A stretch of DNA of 43,768 bases, from assembly GCA_026387795.1 (NCBI GenBank), contig JAPLLA010000053.1, positions 1 to 43,768 on the forward strand, given 5' to 3'. The translations under genes were made by a program, and so were the position numbers. This DNA is from Candidatus Saganbacteria bacterium. GTDB lineage: Bacteria; Margulisbacteria; WOR-1; JAPLLA01. The notes beneath the pieces were generated by a model. It saw only the letters and a program-made list of their open reading frames with translations. It was not told the DNA's origin and made no database searches. Within the stretch, counting starts at the first letter, position 1. Each line of letters opens with the position of its first letter. Shown here one piece after another: positions 24,091 through 32,003 of the stretch.

Positions 24091-26216
24091 ATGATGGTTA
24101 CTAAAAAGTTAAATGCAATATTGGAGATTGGAACCGAAGAGATTCCTGCGCGTTTTGTGCGGGAGTTTTTGGATGACCTAAAGAAGAAAGCGGAAGAAAA
24201 ACTGGCTGCCAACCGCATTGAATATCTATCCGTACGAACCCTTGGGACCTATCGCCGCCTTACATTATATATAGAGGGAATTGCCCCAAAACAGATTGAT
24301 CAAAGCTTTGAAGCAAAAGGTCCGTCCAAAGAAATTGCTTTTGATAAGGAGGGTAAACCTACGGGGGCAGGAATTGGTTTTGCCAAATCCCGTGGGGTGG
24401 AGGTTAAGGATCTAATCATTAAGACCGAAGGGCCCAAGGAATATGTTTTTGCACGCGTGTTTAAAAAAGGACAGCCTACAGAAAAGATTTTACAAACCTT
24501 GTTTCCGGAAATTATCACTTCCCTTTATCTTCCGCTATCAATGAGGTGGGGAGAAGGGGACTTTAAGTTTATCCGTCCGATCCATTGGCTTCTTGCTTTA
24601 ATCGGTAACAAGCCGGTTAAATTTATGTTGGCAGGGATCACATCTTCAAATAAATCTTTTGGGCATCGCTATATGGTGCCAAAAAGCGATGATGGCCATC
24701 ATCGCTTTTTGGCCTTTGGCAAACAGCCGATTGAATTATCAACTTATCTTAAAGCCTTACAAGCCACAAAGGGGTTATGGTTGATCACGAGGAGAGAAAA
24801 GCAAAGATCAAAGCTGCAATCTCTGCTTTAGCTGCAAAACAGAAAGGACAGGCCGTGATTGAAGAAGATTTGCTGGAAGAGGTTACATTCCTGGTTGAAT
24901 ATCCCTCTTTTGCTGTTGGCAAAATCAATCCAGATTTTCTTAAACTTCCTTCCGCGGTACTGGTTACAAGTCTAAAGAAAAATCAGAAGGCTTTCCCTGT
25001 TATTGGGGCAAACGGTAAACTTCTTCCTTTCTTTATAGTAGTTGTGGACAATCAAAAATCATTGCCAGTTGCAGGCGGTAACGAAAGAGTTGTTACTGCA
25101 CGGCTTTCGGATGCAGCTTTCTTTTTTGAGGAAGACAAACAAGTTCCCCTTGGTAATAGAGTGGCAGAACTTAAGCATGTTGCGTTTCTAAAAGATTTAG
25201 GGACCATGTTTGATAAAAAAGAGAGGGTAAAGCACTTGGTTGCGTGGCTTGCAAAACAATTAAAGCTTGATGGCGGGATAGAAGAAAACATGGTGCGTGC
25301 TGCTGAACTGTACAAAGCAGACCTTGTTACCAAGATGGTGTTTGAATTTGGTGCGCTTCAAGGAATAATGGGTAAAGAATATGCTCTAATAGCCGGGGAA
25401 AAGAAAGCAGTGGCAGAAGCTATTTATGAGCACTATCTTCCACGTTTTACCGGAGATAAGCTTCCCCGTACTAAAGAGGGGATAGTTTTATCTTTGGCTG
25501 ATAAGATTGATACTTTGGTTGGCTGCTTTGCATTGGGATTGGTTCCCACTGGCTCTGCGGATCCTTTTGGTTTAAGAAGAGCTGCGCAAGGGTTAGTGCA
25601 AATTGTACTTACAGAACGCATTGATTTGGATTTAGAAGAGTTGTTTGAAATATCTTATAAGTCTTATAGTGGCCTATTAAAGGACAATAAAAAGAAGAAA
25701 GAGTATGCAGAAGTTAAGAGTACTCTTTTTGATTTTATTAAAACCAGGGTAAAGAATATTTTGCTTGAAGATGGTTATCGCCACGATGTGGTAGAAGCTG
25801 CTCTGGGCGGGTTCAACTACATCTGCGATGCGTATGCTAAAGCCCGGATTGTAAGTGAAGTTGCGGATACGGATTGGTTTAAAGGAATATTCATGTCTGC
25901 AGACAGGGTAATTCGTTTGGCAGTTAATGCAAAAAGGGAAAACGTTATTCCAGAAGACTTGGTTGATCCGGAAGAAAAGGTGTTGCATGAGTTATATCTA
26001 AAAGTTAATTGGGAAGTAGAGGAGAAAATTAATAAGGATGATTTTAAAGGTGCTCTTGAGATTTTAACCGGGTTTACGGCTCCGCTGGAGGAGTTTTTTA
26101 ATAAAGTAATGGTGATGTGTGATGATGAACGCCTTAAAGCCAACCGCTTGGCCTTACTTAAGACCCTTGAAAGAATGTACCAAAACCTGCTAGATTTTAC
26201 GAAATTCACAATATAA
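24091..26216 (+). CDS. glyS: Glycyl-tRNA synthetase beta subunit, interrupted by a -1 frameshift
   Basis: tRNA-binding subunit of glycyl-tRNA synthetase, partner of GlyQ. The coding region is split between two frames: 24091 to about 24774, ending at TAG 24831 if unshifted, and a continuation in the -1 frame to 26216. Re-reading one G at the run AAAGGGG (24768-24774) gives TKGVMVDHEERKAKI, exactly the family sequence at this place, and restores a protein of about 708 aa, close to the usual length. A_AAG_GGG fits the X_XXY_YYZ slippery pattern, but a missing G is the simpler explanation. Residues about 197-209 (KSDDGHHRFLAFG) lie on a 36-bp perfect palindrome and look like an insertion in the loop after GHRYMVP. 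The C-terminal part includes the HD-like domain (TGDKLPRTKEGIVLSLADKID). Confidence 0.88.
24678..24713. repeat. 36-bp perfect palindrome inside glyS
   Basis: The arms GCCAAAAAGCGATGATGG and its exact reverse complement meet at GGCC (24694-24697) with no loop. It is read in frame as part of GlyS, about 55 nt upstream of the frameshift site. Confidence 0.9.
24768..24774 (+). other. Frameshift point in glyS (AAAGGGG)
   Basis: Zero-frame codons are ACA AAG GGG TTA; moving back one base after GGG continues GTT ATG GTT GAT CAC and matches the GlyS family. It is either an indel in a G run or a -1 slippery heptamer. Confidence 0.8.
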
Positions 26217-26249
26217 ACATTACTGTAGCAAATTGTTTTATAATAACAT

Positions 26250-26277
26250 GCAACTTTTTTGTCTTTAAACTCGATAA
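26250..26277 (+). promoter_or_regulatory. Weak sigma-28-like element, possible copy 3
   Basis: GCAACTTT (26250-26257), 12-nt spacer, CTCGATAA (26270-26277), 24 nt before ATG 26302. The -10 half matches well; the upstream half matches 5 of 8 positions of TGAAATTT. Confidence 0.35.
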
Positions 26278-26301
26278 TAGTAGTAATTGGAGGATACAAT
26301 C

Positions 26302-27168
26302 ATGGTTCCTATCACATTTGATTCCCCTGCTTTTACTGCTTGGGCTGGTAGTGCCTTGTTGGATGGTAAGGTTTCGTCCAAGGAAGCCAATGCTTTGTTG
26401 GAAAAAGTGATTGAGGATGGGAATGTTTCTTCGGATGAGGTGTATGATTTAGCAAGGTTATTAAAAACAGAAGAGCTTGATCTTTCCGGCATTACCAAGT
26501 CGGACAAAATAAAATTAGGATTACTGGTTTCAATTTATGTCAATAATAATATCAGGGACAAAGAAGTGCTTTATAAAGCAGTGCCTAAGGCATTGGTTAG
26601 GGAAGCGGAAAATGGTTTATGCGAAGTGGATTTAAATCCACGAGGCGTTTTTCAGAATCCGGATTTAGCGGTAGCCCTGGATGGAGAAATTATTGTCAAT
26701 TATTCAACCATTGTTTCGGATCAGGCAAAGTATCAGCGTTATTTGGATGATTGCGGGTTAATAGAGAAAAAAGGTGCGAATGGGGTTTACCGGTTTTATG
26801 CAAAAGAGACAGGCAAAGAAGTTTCTACATTAGAGGCTTTTGTCGAAATTCAAAGAGCCAGGTTTTTGGATACGACCTTCAATCCCCCCTTAACCAGTGG
26901 CCAAAAAGAGGAATTCCTGCAATGGTTTAAAGATAAAAAGTTTATTCCGGTTGAAACTACTCCAATCTTGAAAGGAACCGGGCCGGTTGCTTTAGAATTA
27001 TACGATATAGAAAGTAAGCGTGCTTATGCGATTTTTATCCCACTTATCCAAGAAGAACATAATGTGGCTGACCGTAATCGTATTGGTGGAATGGCTTTGC
27101 TTTTCTTTCCTTCTACTTATAACGAATATCGAGAGGGCTTTAATAATTTTCGGGTCTACTCCCAATAA
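26302..27168 (+). CDS. Orphan protein of unknown function with N-terminal DGxVSSxE repeats
   Basis: A 288-aa soluble protein not recognised as a known family. Near the N terminus two related segments follow each other, LDGKVSSKEANALLEKV and EDGNVSSDEVYDLARLL, giving a helical pair loosely reminiscent of TerB-like or calcium-type helical repeats. The rest is mixed alpha/beta without a visible active site. ATG 26302 with TTGGAGGA about 6 nt upstream is the start; an in-frame TTG at 26287 falls in the ribosome site and is rejected. A weak copy of the shared promoter element lies 24 nt upstream, grouping this gene with the other orphans. Confidence 0.65.
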   Translation: MVPITFDSPAFTAWAGSALLDGKVSSKEANALLEKVIEDGNVSSDEVYDLARLLKTEELDLSGITKSDKIKLGLLVSIYVNNNIRDKEVLYKAVPKALVREAENGLCEVDLNPRGVFQNPDLAVALDGEIIVNYSTIVSDQAKYQRYLDDCGLIEKKGANGVYRFYAKETGKEVSTLEAFVEIQRARFLDTTFNPPLTSGQKEEFLQWFKDKKFIPVETTPILKGTGPVALELYDIESKRAYAIFIPLIQEEHNVADRNRIGGMALLFFPSTYNEYREGFNNFRVYSQ

Positions 27169-27191
27169 CCCCGTATTAACATTGTTTTTGT

Positions 27192-27265
27192 TATAATATA
27201 GCCAAAAAATAACGATTTTAGGCGTAAAAATACCTCTTTTATTTGCCATCTTATTATAGTATAAT
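27192..27265 (+). promoter_or_regulatory. Candidate -10 boxes upstream of proS
   Basis: Two TATAAT hexamers occur in the 171-nt gap before proS, at 27192-27197 and 27260-27265. Neither has a convincing -35 partner at 16-18 nt. The second lies just before the TCCACC palindrome. The gap holds no other feature I can support. Confidence 0.35.
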
Positions 27266-27285
27266 CCACATGTTTGTTTCCGGTG

Positions 27286-27311
27286 TCCACCGAAGCTTTA
27301 GCGAAGGTGGA
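27286..27311. repeat. TCCACC...GGTGGA palindromic element
   Basis: TCCACC-GAA-GCT-TT-AGC-GAA-GGTGGA forms a hairpin with two paired blocks separated by facing GAA/GAA. On the opposite strand it would encode FAKASVD, a peptide I recall from hypothetical proteins of several candidate phyla, which suggests a widespread mobile repeat. It lies in the proS leader, 28 nt before the start. Confidence 0.7.
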
Positions 27312-27339
27312 TTTTAGGTGGAGGAGGAAAAGGTTATAG

Positions 27340-29052
27340 ATGAGGATGTCGAAGCTTTTGGCTCCCACGCTCCGTGAGGACCCAAAAGAGGCAGAGGTTA
27401 TTTCCCACAAATTAATGCTTCGCGCAGGTTACATCAGGAAGCTCGCTGCAGGCATATACGAATTTTTACCCCTTGGCATCAGAGTAGTCCTGAAAATCTC
27501 CCAAATTGTAAGAGAAGAGATGAACCGTGCCGGTGCACAAGAGCTCTTCTTCCCGGTAATACTTCCTGCGGAATTATGGAAACAAACCGGACGCTGGGAT
27601 ATTTATGGTGACGAATTGTTTCGGATCAAAGACCGCCACGATCGAGATTTTTGCCTTGGTCCTACACATGAAGAAATCGTCACCACTCTGGTAAAAAACG
27701 AGATTAAGTCTTATAAACAACTTCCGATAAATCTTTATCAAATACAGACTAAGTTTAGAGATGAAATACGTCCTCGCTTTGGTGTTATGCGTGCCAGAGA
27801 ATTTCTAATGAAGGATGCATACAGCTTCCATGCATCAGAAGCAGACCTGGACCTTGAATATAAGAATATGTATGAAACTTACTGCCGTATCTTTAATCGC
27901 TTGGGACTTAAATACAGGGTAGTAGAAGCAGACCCAGGAGCAATTGGCGGAGGCTTTTCCCAGGAATTTATGGTCTTGGCAGATAGCGGCGAAGAAGAGA
28001 TATTTTATTGCGATAAATGCAATTACGCTGCGAGCAAAGATGGTGCAGCTATCAAAATCCTAAATCCTAAATCCGAAATCCTAAACAATGTTCCAAATTC
28101 TAAATTCGAAGAAATACATACGCCAGAACAGAAGACAATCGAACAAGTTGCTTCTTTTTTGAAAGCCAAGCCGGAACAGATGATCAAGACCATGATTTAC
28201 GAAGCAGGAGACAGTGCGGTTGCGGTTTTGGTTAGAGGCGACCATGCTATTAACGAGGCAAAAGTGAAAAAGTTTTTAGGTGCCCAAAATCTTGCTTTAG
28301 CTTCAGAAGAAGTAATTAAAAAAGTTACCGGTGCTCCAGTAGGCTTTGCAGGTCCGGTTGGACTCTCTGGTGTACGCATTATTGCTGACCAGGCAGTTGC
28401 GGCAATCGAATCAGGGGTTACTGGTGCAAACAAAAAAGATTATCATCTTAAAAACGTGGTCTTTGGCAGAGACTATGAAGCAGAGCTTTCCGACCTTCGC
28501 TATGCAGCAGAAGGTGATGATTGTCCCAGGTGCCAAGGCGGCAAGTTTGGGGTCTGCCGCGGTATAGAAGTAGGCCATATTTTTAAACTCGGGACAAAAT
28601 ACAGCAAAGCTTTGGAAGCTACATATCTGGATGAAAACAACCAAGCGCAAAACTTTATCATGGGTTGCTATGGCATTGGGGTAAGCAGGATTGCTGCGGC
28701 AGCTATAGAGCAAAACAATGATGACTTTGGAATCATTTGGCCAATACCAATGGCCCCTTATCAGGTAGCAGTAATCCCTGTGAGGATTGATGATGAAAAA
28801 CAGGAAAGTGCAGCCTTAAAAATCTATGAGGAGCTGCAAGGAGTGGGGATTGATGTGATCCTGGATGACAGGGATGCTTCGCTTGGGGTGCGGTTAAAAG
28901 ATATTGATTTAATGGGTTTTCCGGTCAAGATTATAATTGGTCCCAAATCCCTCCAGGAAAACAAAGTAGAAGTCAAAATGCGCACTGAAAAAGTTGCGGC
29001 ATTGGTTCCGGTTTCGGAAATATTGTCTTACATTCAAAAAATCTTAAAATAA
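27340..29052 (+). CDS. proS: Prolyl-tRNA synthetase, bacterial type with editing domain
   Basis: Charges tRNA-Pro and hydrolyses mischarged Ala-tRNA-Pro. The 570-aa protein has class II motifs (PLGIRVVLKISQIVREEMNRAGAQE; FRDEIRPRFGVMRAREFLMKDAYSF; the motif 3 region MGCYGIGVSRIAAAAIEQN), an inserted YbaK-like editing domain about 265-380 (GDHAINEAKVKKFLG, TGAPVGFAGPVGL) and the anticodon-binding C-terminal domain. ATG 27340 (MRMSKLLAPTLRED) fits the family N terminus and has GGAGGAGG upstream. Residues 239-257 (KILNPKSEILNNVPNSKF) are encoded by the AAATCC repeat and form an in-frame insertion just before the editing domain. Confidence 0.96.
   Translation: MRMSKLLAPTLREDPKEAEVISHKLMLRAGYIRKLAAGIYEFLPLGIRVVLKISQIVREEMNRAGAQELFFPVILPAELWKQTGRWDIYGDELFRIKDRHDRDFCLGPTHEEIVTTLVKNEIKSYKQLPINLYQIQTKFRDEIRPRFGVMRAREFLMKDAYSFHASEADLDLEYKNMYETYCRIFNRLGLKYRVVEADPGAIGGGFSQEFMVLADSGEEEIFYCDKCNYAASKDGAAIKILNPKSEILNNVPNSKFEEIHTPEQKTIEQVASFLKAKPEQMIKTMIYEAGDSAVAVLVRGDHAINEAKVKKFLGAQNLALASEEVIKKVTGAPVGFAGPVGLSGVRIIADQAVAAIESGVTGANKKDYHLKNVVFGRDYEAELSDLRYAAEGDDCPRCQGGKFGVCRGIEVGHIFKLGTKYSKALEATYLDENNQAQNFIMGCYGIGVSRIAAAAIEQNNDDFGIIWPIPMAPYQVAVIPVRIDDEKQESAALKIYEELQGVGIDVILDDRDASLGVRLKDIDLMGFPVKIIIGPKSLQENKVEVKMRTEKVAALVPVSEILSYIQKILK
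28054..28110. repeat. AAATCC-type repeat inserted in frame in proS
   Basis: AAAATCCTAAATCCTAAATCC followed by variant units GAAATCC and CCAAATTCTAAATTC. It is translated as ILNPKSEILNN, nearly the same peptide as NPKSQILNPK in the lipoprotein at 9757, so both copies sit in the same reading frame. Confidence 0.8.
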
Positions 29053-29068
29053 AGGCGGTAAACAAAAC

Positions 29069-30373
29069 ATGTGTGGTATTTTTGCGATTGCTGCAAAAGA
29101 GAATATTATTGACGATTTGTTTCTGGGTACATTCTATTTGCAACATCGCGGCCAGCAGTATTGCGGGATTTCTACTTGGGGCGGGGATGGGGTGAGGATC
29201 CGTACGCACCGCGGGATGGTTAGAGAAACTTTTTCCAAGGATTTGGTAGGACTAGAAGGGACTATGGGGATTGGCCACACTTCTTTAAAAGACCGCCAGC
29301 CGATCAAGCTAGATTCTAAAATGGGAGAATTTACGGTTGCGTTTGAAGGAAACATTGTCAATGCCAAAGAGATCATGGATGACCTCAAAAAGCAGGGACA
29401 TTCTTTTTATTCCGATGCGGATATAGAGATCATTGGAAAATTAATTGCCCAGGGTGATGATTTTATTGATGGGATTAAAAGAATGGCTGCCAAGATTCGG
29501 GGTGCTTATGCGCTGGTCCTTTTATCCAGGGGAAAGATTTATGCGGCCAGGGATAAACACGGTTTTAGGCCAATGATCATAGGTCAAAGAGCGGACGGGG
29601 CAGTGGCAATAACCTCTGAATCATGTTCTTTTGTAAACCTTGGTTTTTCTATTTTGAGAGATGTAAAGCCCGGAGAAATCCTGGAGGTAGAGGATTCAAC
29701 CGTAAAAACCGTAGAGATTTTGCAAAGCAATTTGGTGCAGTATTGTACTTTTGAATGGGTTTATACTGCCAGCGTTGCTTCTACTATTGACGGGATGTCG
29801 GTAGATATTGCACGCAGGAATCTGGGGGCAGCGCTTTCTAAACGCTATCCTGTTAATGCCGATGTGGTATGTGCGGTTCCAAATTCAGGAATTGGGCATG
29901 CTATTGGTTATGCACAGCAGTCAAAGATCCCTTTTGACCATGTTTTTGTGAAATACGATTATGCGAGCCGTAGCTATACCCAGCCTACCCAGGCTGAACG
30001 CGACCGTGAAGCCAAAGTTAAATTAATTCCTATTCCCGCAAAAATTAAAGACCGCAGAGTGGTTATTTGTGATGATTCTATTGTACGCGGTACGCAAATG
30101 AAAAACGACCTGATGGTAAAACTCCGGAAAAACGGGGTCAGAGAAGTACACGTCAGAGTGGCTTGCCCGCCGCTTAAAGCTCCTTGTTTATATGGAGTAG
30201 CAACACGTTCAAAAAAAGAATTGGCTGCAAATGAAAAAACCGTTGAGCAGATCAGGGGATATATTGGCGCAGATGGTTTGGGTTATGCCACAATTGAGGA
30301 CTTGGGCCAAGCGATTGGAAAACCTTTGGACCAGCTTTGCTTATCTTGCTGGACAGACGTTTATAAGGTGTAA
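29069..30373 (+). CDS. PurF-like amidophosphoribosyltransferase paralog with altered glutaminase site
   Basis: 434 aa, homologous to PurF (Gln + PRPP to phosphoribosylamine). Class II glutaminase with N-terminal Cys2 (MCGIFAIAA, no propeptide) and LQHRGQQYCGIS, and a PRTase domain with the PRPP loop VVICDDSIVRGTQ. Fe-S ligand positions of the Bacillus-type enzyme are kept (QYCTFEWVY, APCLYG, LCLSCW). It differs from PurF where glutamine is held: GHTSLKDRQP replaces GHVRYSTTG, and FEGNIVN replaces HNGNLIN, so the usual Arg and the oxyanion-hole Asn are missing. It stands directly before a canonical PurF (2-nt gap). It may be a specialised or regulatory paralog. Confidence 0.82.
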   Translation: MCGIFAIAAKENIIDDLFLGTFYLQHRGQQYCGISTWGGDGVRIRTHRGMVRETFSKDLVGLEGTMGIGHTSLKDRQPIKLDSKMGEFTVAFEGNIVNAKEIMDDLKKQGHSFYSDADIEIIGKLIAQGDDFIDGIKRMAAKIRGAYALVLLSRGKIYAARDKHGFRPMIIGQRADGAVAITSESCSFVNLGFSILRDVKPGEILEVEDSTVKTVEILQSNLVQYCTFEWVYTASVASTIDGMSVDIARRNLGAALSKRYPVNADVVCAVPNSGIGHAIGYAQQSKIPFDHVFVKYDYASRSYTQPTQAERDREAKVKLIPIPAKIKDRRVVICDDSIVRGTQMKNDLMVKLRKNGVREVHVRVACPPLKAPCLYGVATRSKKELAANEKTVEQIRGYIGADGLGYATIEDLGQAIGKPLDQLCLSCWTDVYKV

Positions 30374-30375
30374 AA

Positions 30376-31764
30376 ATGAAAGAAGAATGCGGAGTTTTTG
30401 GCGTTTATAGTTTTAGCGACGAAGCAGTAGCTAAAACTACTTTCTATGGCCTTTTTGCCCTGCAGCATCGCGGCCAGGAATCTGCGGGTATTGCTGTTTC
30501 CGATGGCGAAGAGATTAAAAACTATAAGGCCATGGGACTGGTAAACCAGGTCTTTGACGAAAAAATACTGCAAAACCTCCCCGGCAAACTTGCGATTGGC
30601 CATGTCAGGTATTCCACCACCGGTTCTTCTACAATAGAAAATGCCCAGCCGATTAAAATGGACATGAAATACGGTCCCCTAGTGATTGCACACAACGGTA
30701 ACTTGATTAATTCCGGTGATCTTAGGCAGGAATTAAAAGATAAAGGGATCAGTTTTGCAGGGGACACGGATTCAGAAGTAATGGCAGCCATGATTGCGAC
30801 TTCCACCAAACAAGATTTGGAAGATGCGATTGTTGATACGCTTAAACATTGTAAAGGCGGATTTTCTGTGGTCATCTTAACCAAGGACAAATTAATTGCA
30901 GTAAGAGACCCAAATGGGATTAGGCCGTTGGTGGTGGGAAAACTTCCGGATGGATATGTATTTGCATCCGAAACCTGTGCACTGGATATTGTAGGCGCTG
31001 CTTTTATGCGTGACGTGGGAAATGGGGAAATGGTTGTTATTGATAAAGAAGGGCTGCATAGCCGTACCTGGAGCAGGGGAGAAAGAGAAGCACTTTGTGT
31101 TTTTGAGTTTATTTATTTTGCCAGGCCGGACAGTGATTTGGACGGCAGAAATGTCTATGAAGCCAGGGTGCAAATGGGAAAATATCTGGCCAAAGAGCAT
31201 CCTGCGGATGTAGATATGATTATTGGGGTCCCTGATTCCGGTATTGCAGCTGCAATTGGGTTTGCAGCAGAAAGCGGGATCCCTTTTAGCGACGGCTTAA
31301 TTAAGAATCGCTATGTAGGCCGTACTTTTATCCAGCCGACACAAAAGATGAGAGACCTTGGGGTAAAATTAAAACTTAATCCTTTAAGAGAGACCTTACG
31401 TGGGAAAAAAGTTGTGGTTATAGATGATTCGATTGTTAGAGGTACAACCAGCAGGCAGATTATTAGTTTACTTAGAGAAGTCGGAGTGCGTGAAGTGCAT
31501 ATGAGGGTATCTTCTCCTCCAATTACGCATTCTTGCTTTTACGGCATAGATACTCCAACGCGCGCAGAGTTAATTGCTTCAAACTTGAGCATAGAAGGAA
31601 TTAGAAAGTATTTGGACGTAGAAAGCCTTGGTTATTTAAGTCTGGATAGTTTAGTGAAAAGCATTGGACTTGGACGTCGCGGCCATTGTCTGGCGTGCTT
31701 CAATAGCGAGTACCCGATCAAGGTACCAGAAAAACTAAAGAGTCTTAAGTTAATATTTAAATAA
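30376..31764 (+). CDS. purF: Amidophosphoribosyltransferase (glutamine PRPP amidotransferase)
   Basis: First step of de novo purine synthesis. 462 aa with a short propeptide (MKEE) before catalytic Cys5 (CGVFGVYS), the glutaminase motifs LQHRGQESAGIAV, AIGHVRYSTTGSS and AHNGNLINSGDL, the acidic DTDSEV site, and the PRTase loop VVVIDDSIVRGTTSRQI. Cysteines matching the [4Fe-4S] ligands of the Bacillus enzyme are present (ALCVFEFIYFARPDS, HSCFYGID, HCLACF). It follows the divergent paralog by 2 nt and leads into the zinc-ribbon gene, purM, purN and purH. Confidence 0.96.
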   Translation: MKEECGVFGVYSFSDEAVAKTTFYGLFALQHRGQESAGIAVSDGEEIKNYKAMGLVNQVFDEKILQNLPGKLAIGHVRYSTTGSSTIENAQPIKMDMKYGPLVIAHNGNLINSGDLRQELKDKGISFAGDTDSEVMAAMIATSTKQDLEDAIVDTLKHCKGGFSVVILTKDKLIAVRDPNGIRPLVVGKLPDGYVFASETCALDIVGAAFMRDVGNGEMVVIDKEGLHSRTWSRGEREALCVFEFIYFARPDSDLDGRNVYEARVQMGKYLAKEHPADVDMIIGVPDSGIAAAIGFAAESGIPFSDGLIKNRYVGRTFIQPTQKMRDLGVKLKLNPLRETLRGKKVVVIDDSIVRGTTSRQIISLLREVGVREVHMRVSSPPITHSCFYGIDTPTRAELIASNLSIEGIRKYLDVESLGYLSLDSLVKSIGLGRRGHCLACFNSEYPIKVPEKLKSLKLIFK

Positions 31765-31781
31765 CAAGGAGGTGAGTTGAA

Positions 31782-31976
31782 ATGGGAGAGAGTGGTTATC
31801 CAAAATGCCAGAAATGCGGGAAAGCAGATTTAGTGCCGCTTTCGGATTTCAGCAATAATTCCGTTGCAATCCGTTATAAAGCATGGGCTTGTACAAATCC
31901 CAATTGCAGGTTTTTTATAGTACTGCGCGGCGGTGACGTTTATTACGGTACTGCTTCTGCAGAAAGCGCCAGATAA
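31782..31976 (+). CDS. Small zinc-ribbon protein in the purine cluster
   Basis: A 64-aa protein with one predicted zinc ribbon: YPKCQKCGKADLVPL (CxxC) and WACTNPNCRFF (C-x4-C). It has a near-perfect ribosome site, AAGGAGGTGA, 6 nt before ATG 31782, stronger than that of its neighbours, which implies high translation. It lies between purF and purM in the same direction. No known purine function fits; the zinc ribbon may bind nucleic acid or protein. It is not a shadow of another frame. Confidence 0.7.
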   Translation: MGESGYPKCQKCGKADLVPLSDFSNNSVAIRYKAWACTNPNCRFFIVLRGGDVYYGTASAESAR

Positions 31977-32003
31977 ATTTTAATTGCAAAGGGTTAAGCT
32001 TAT

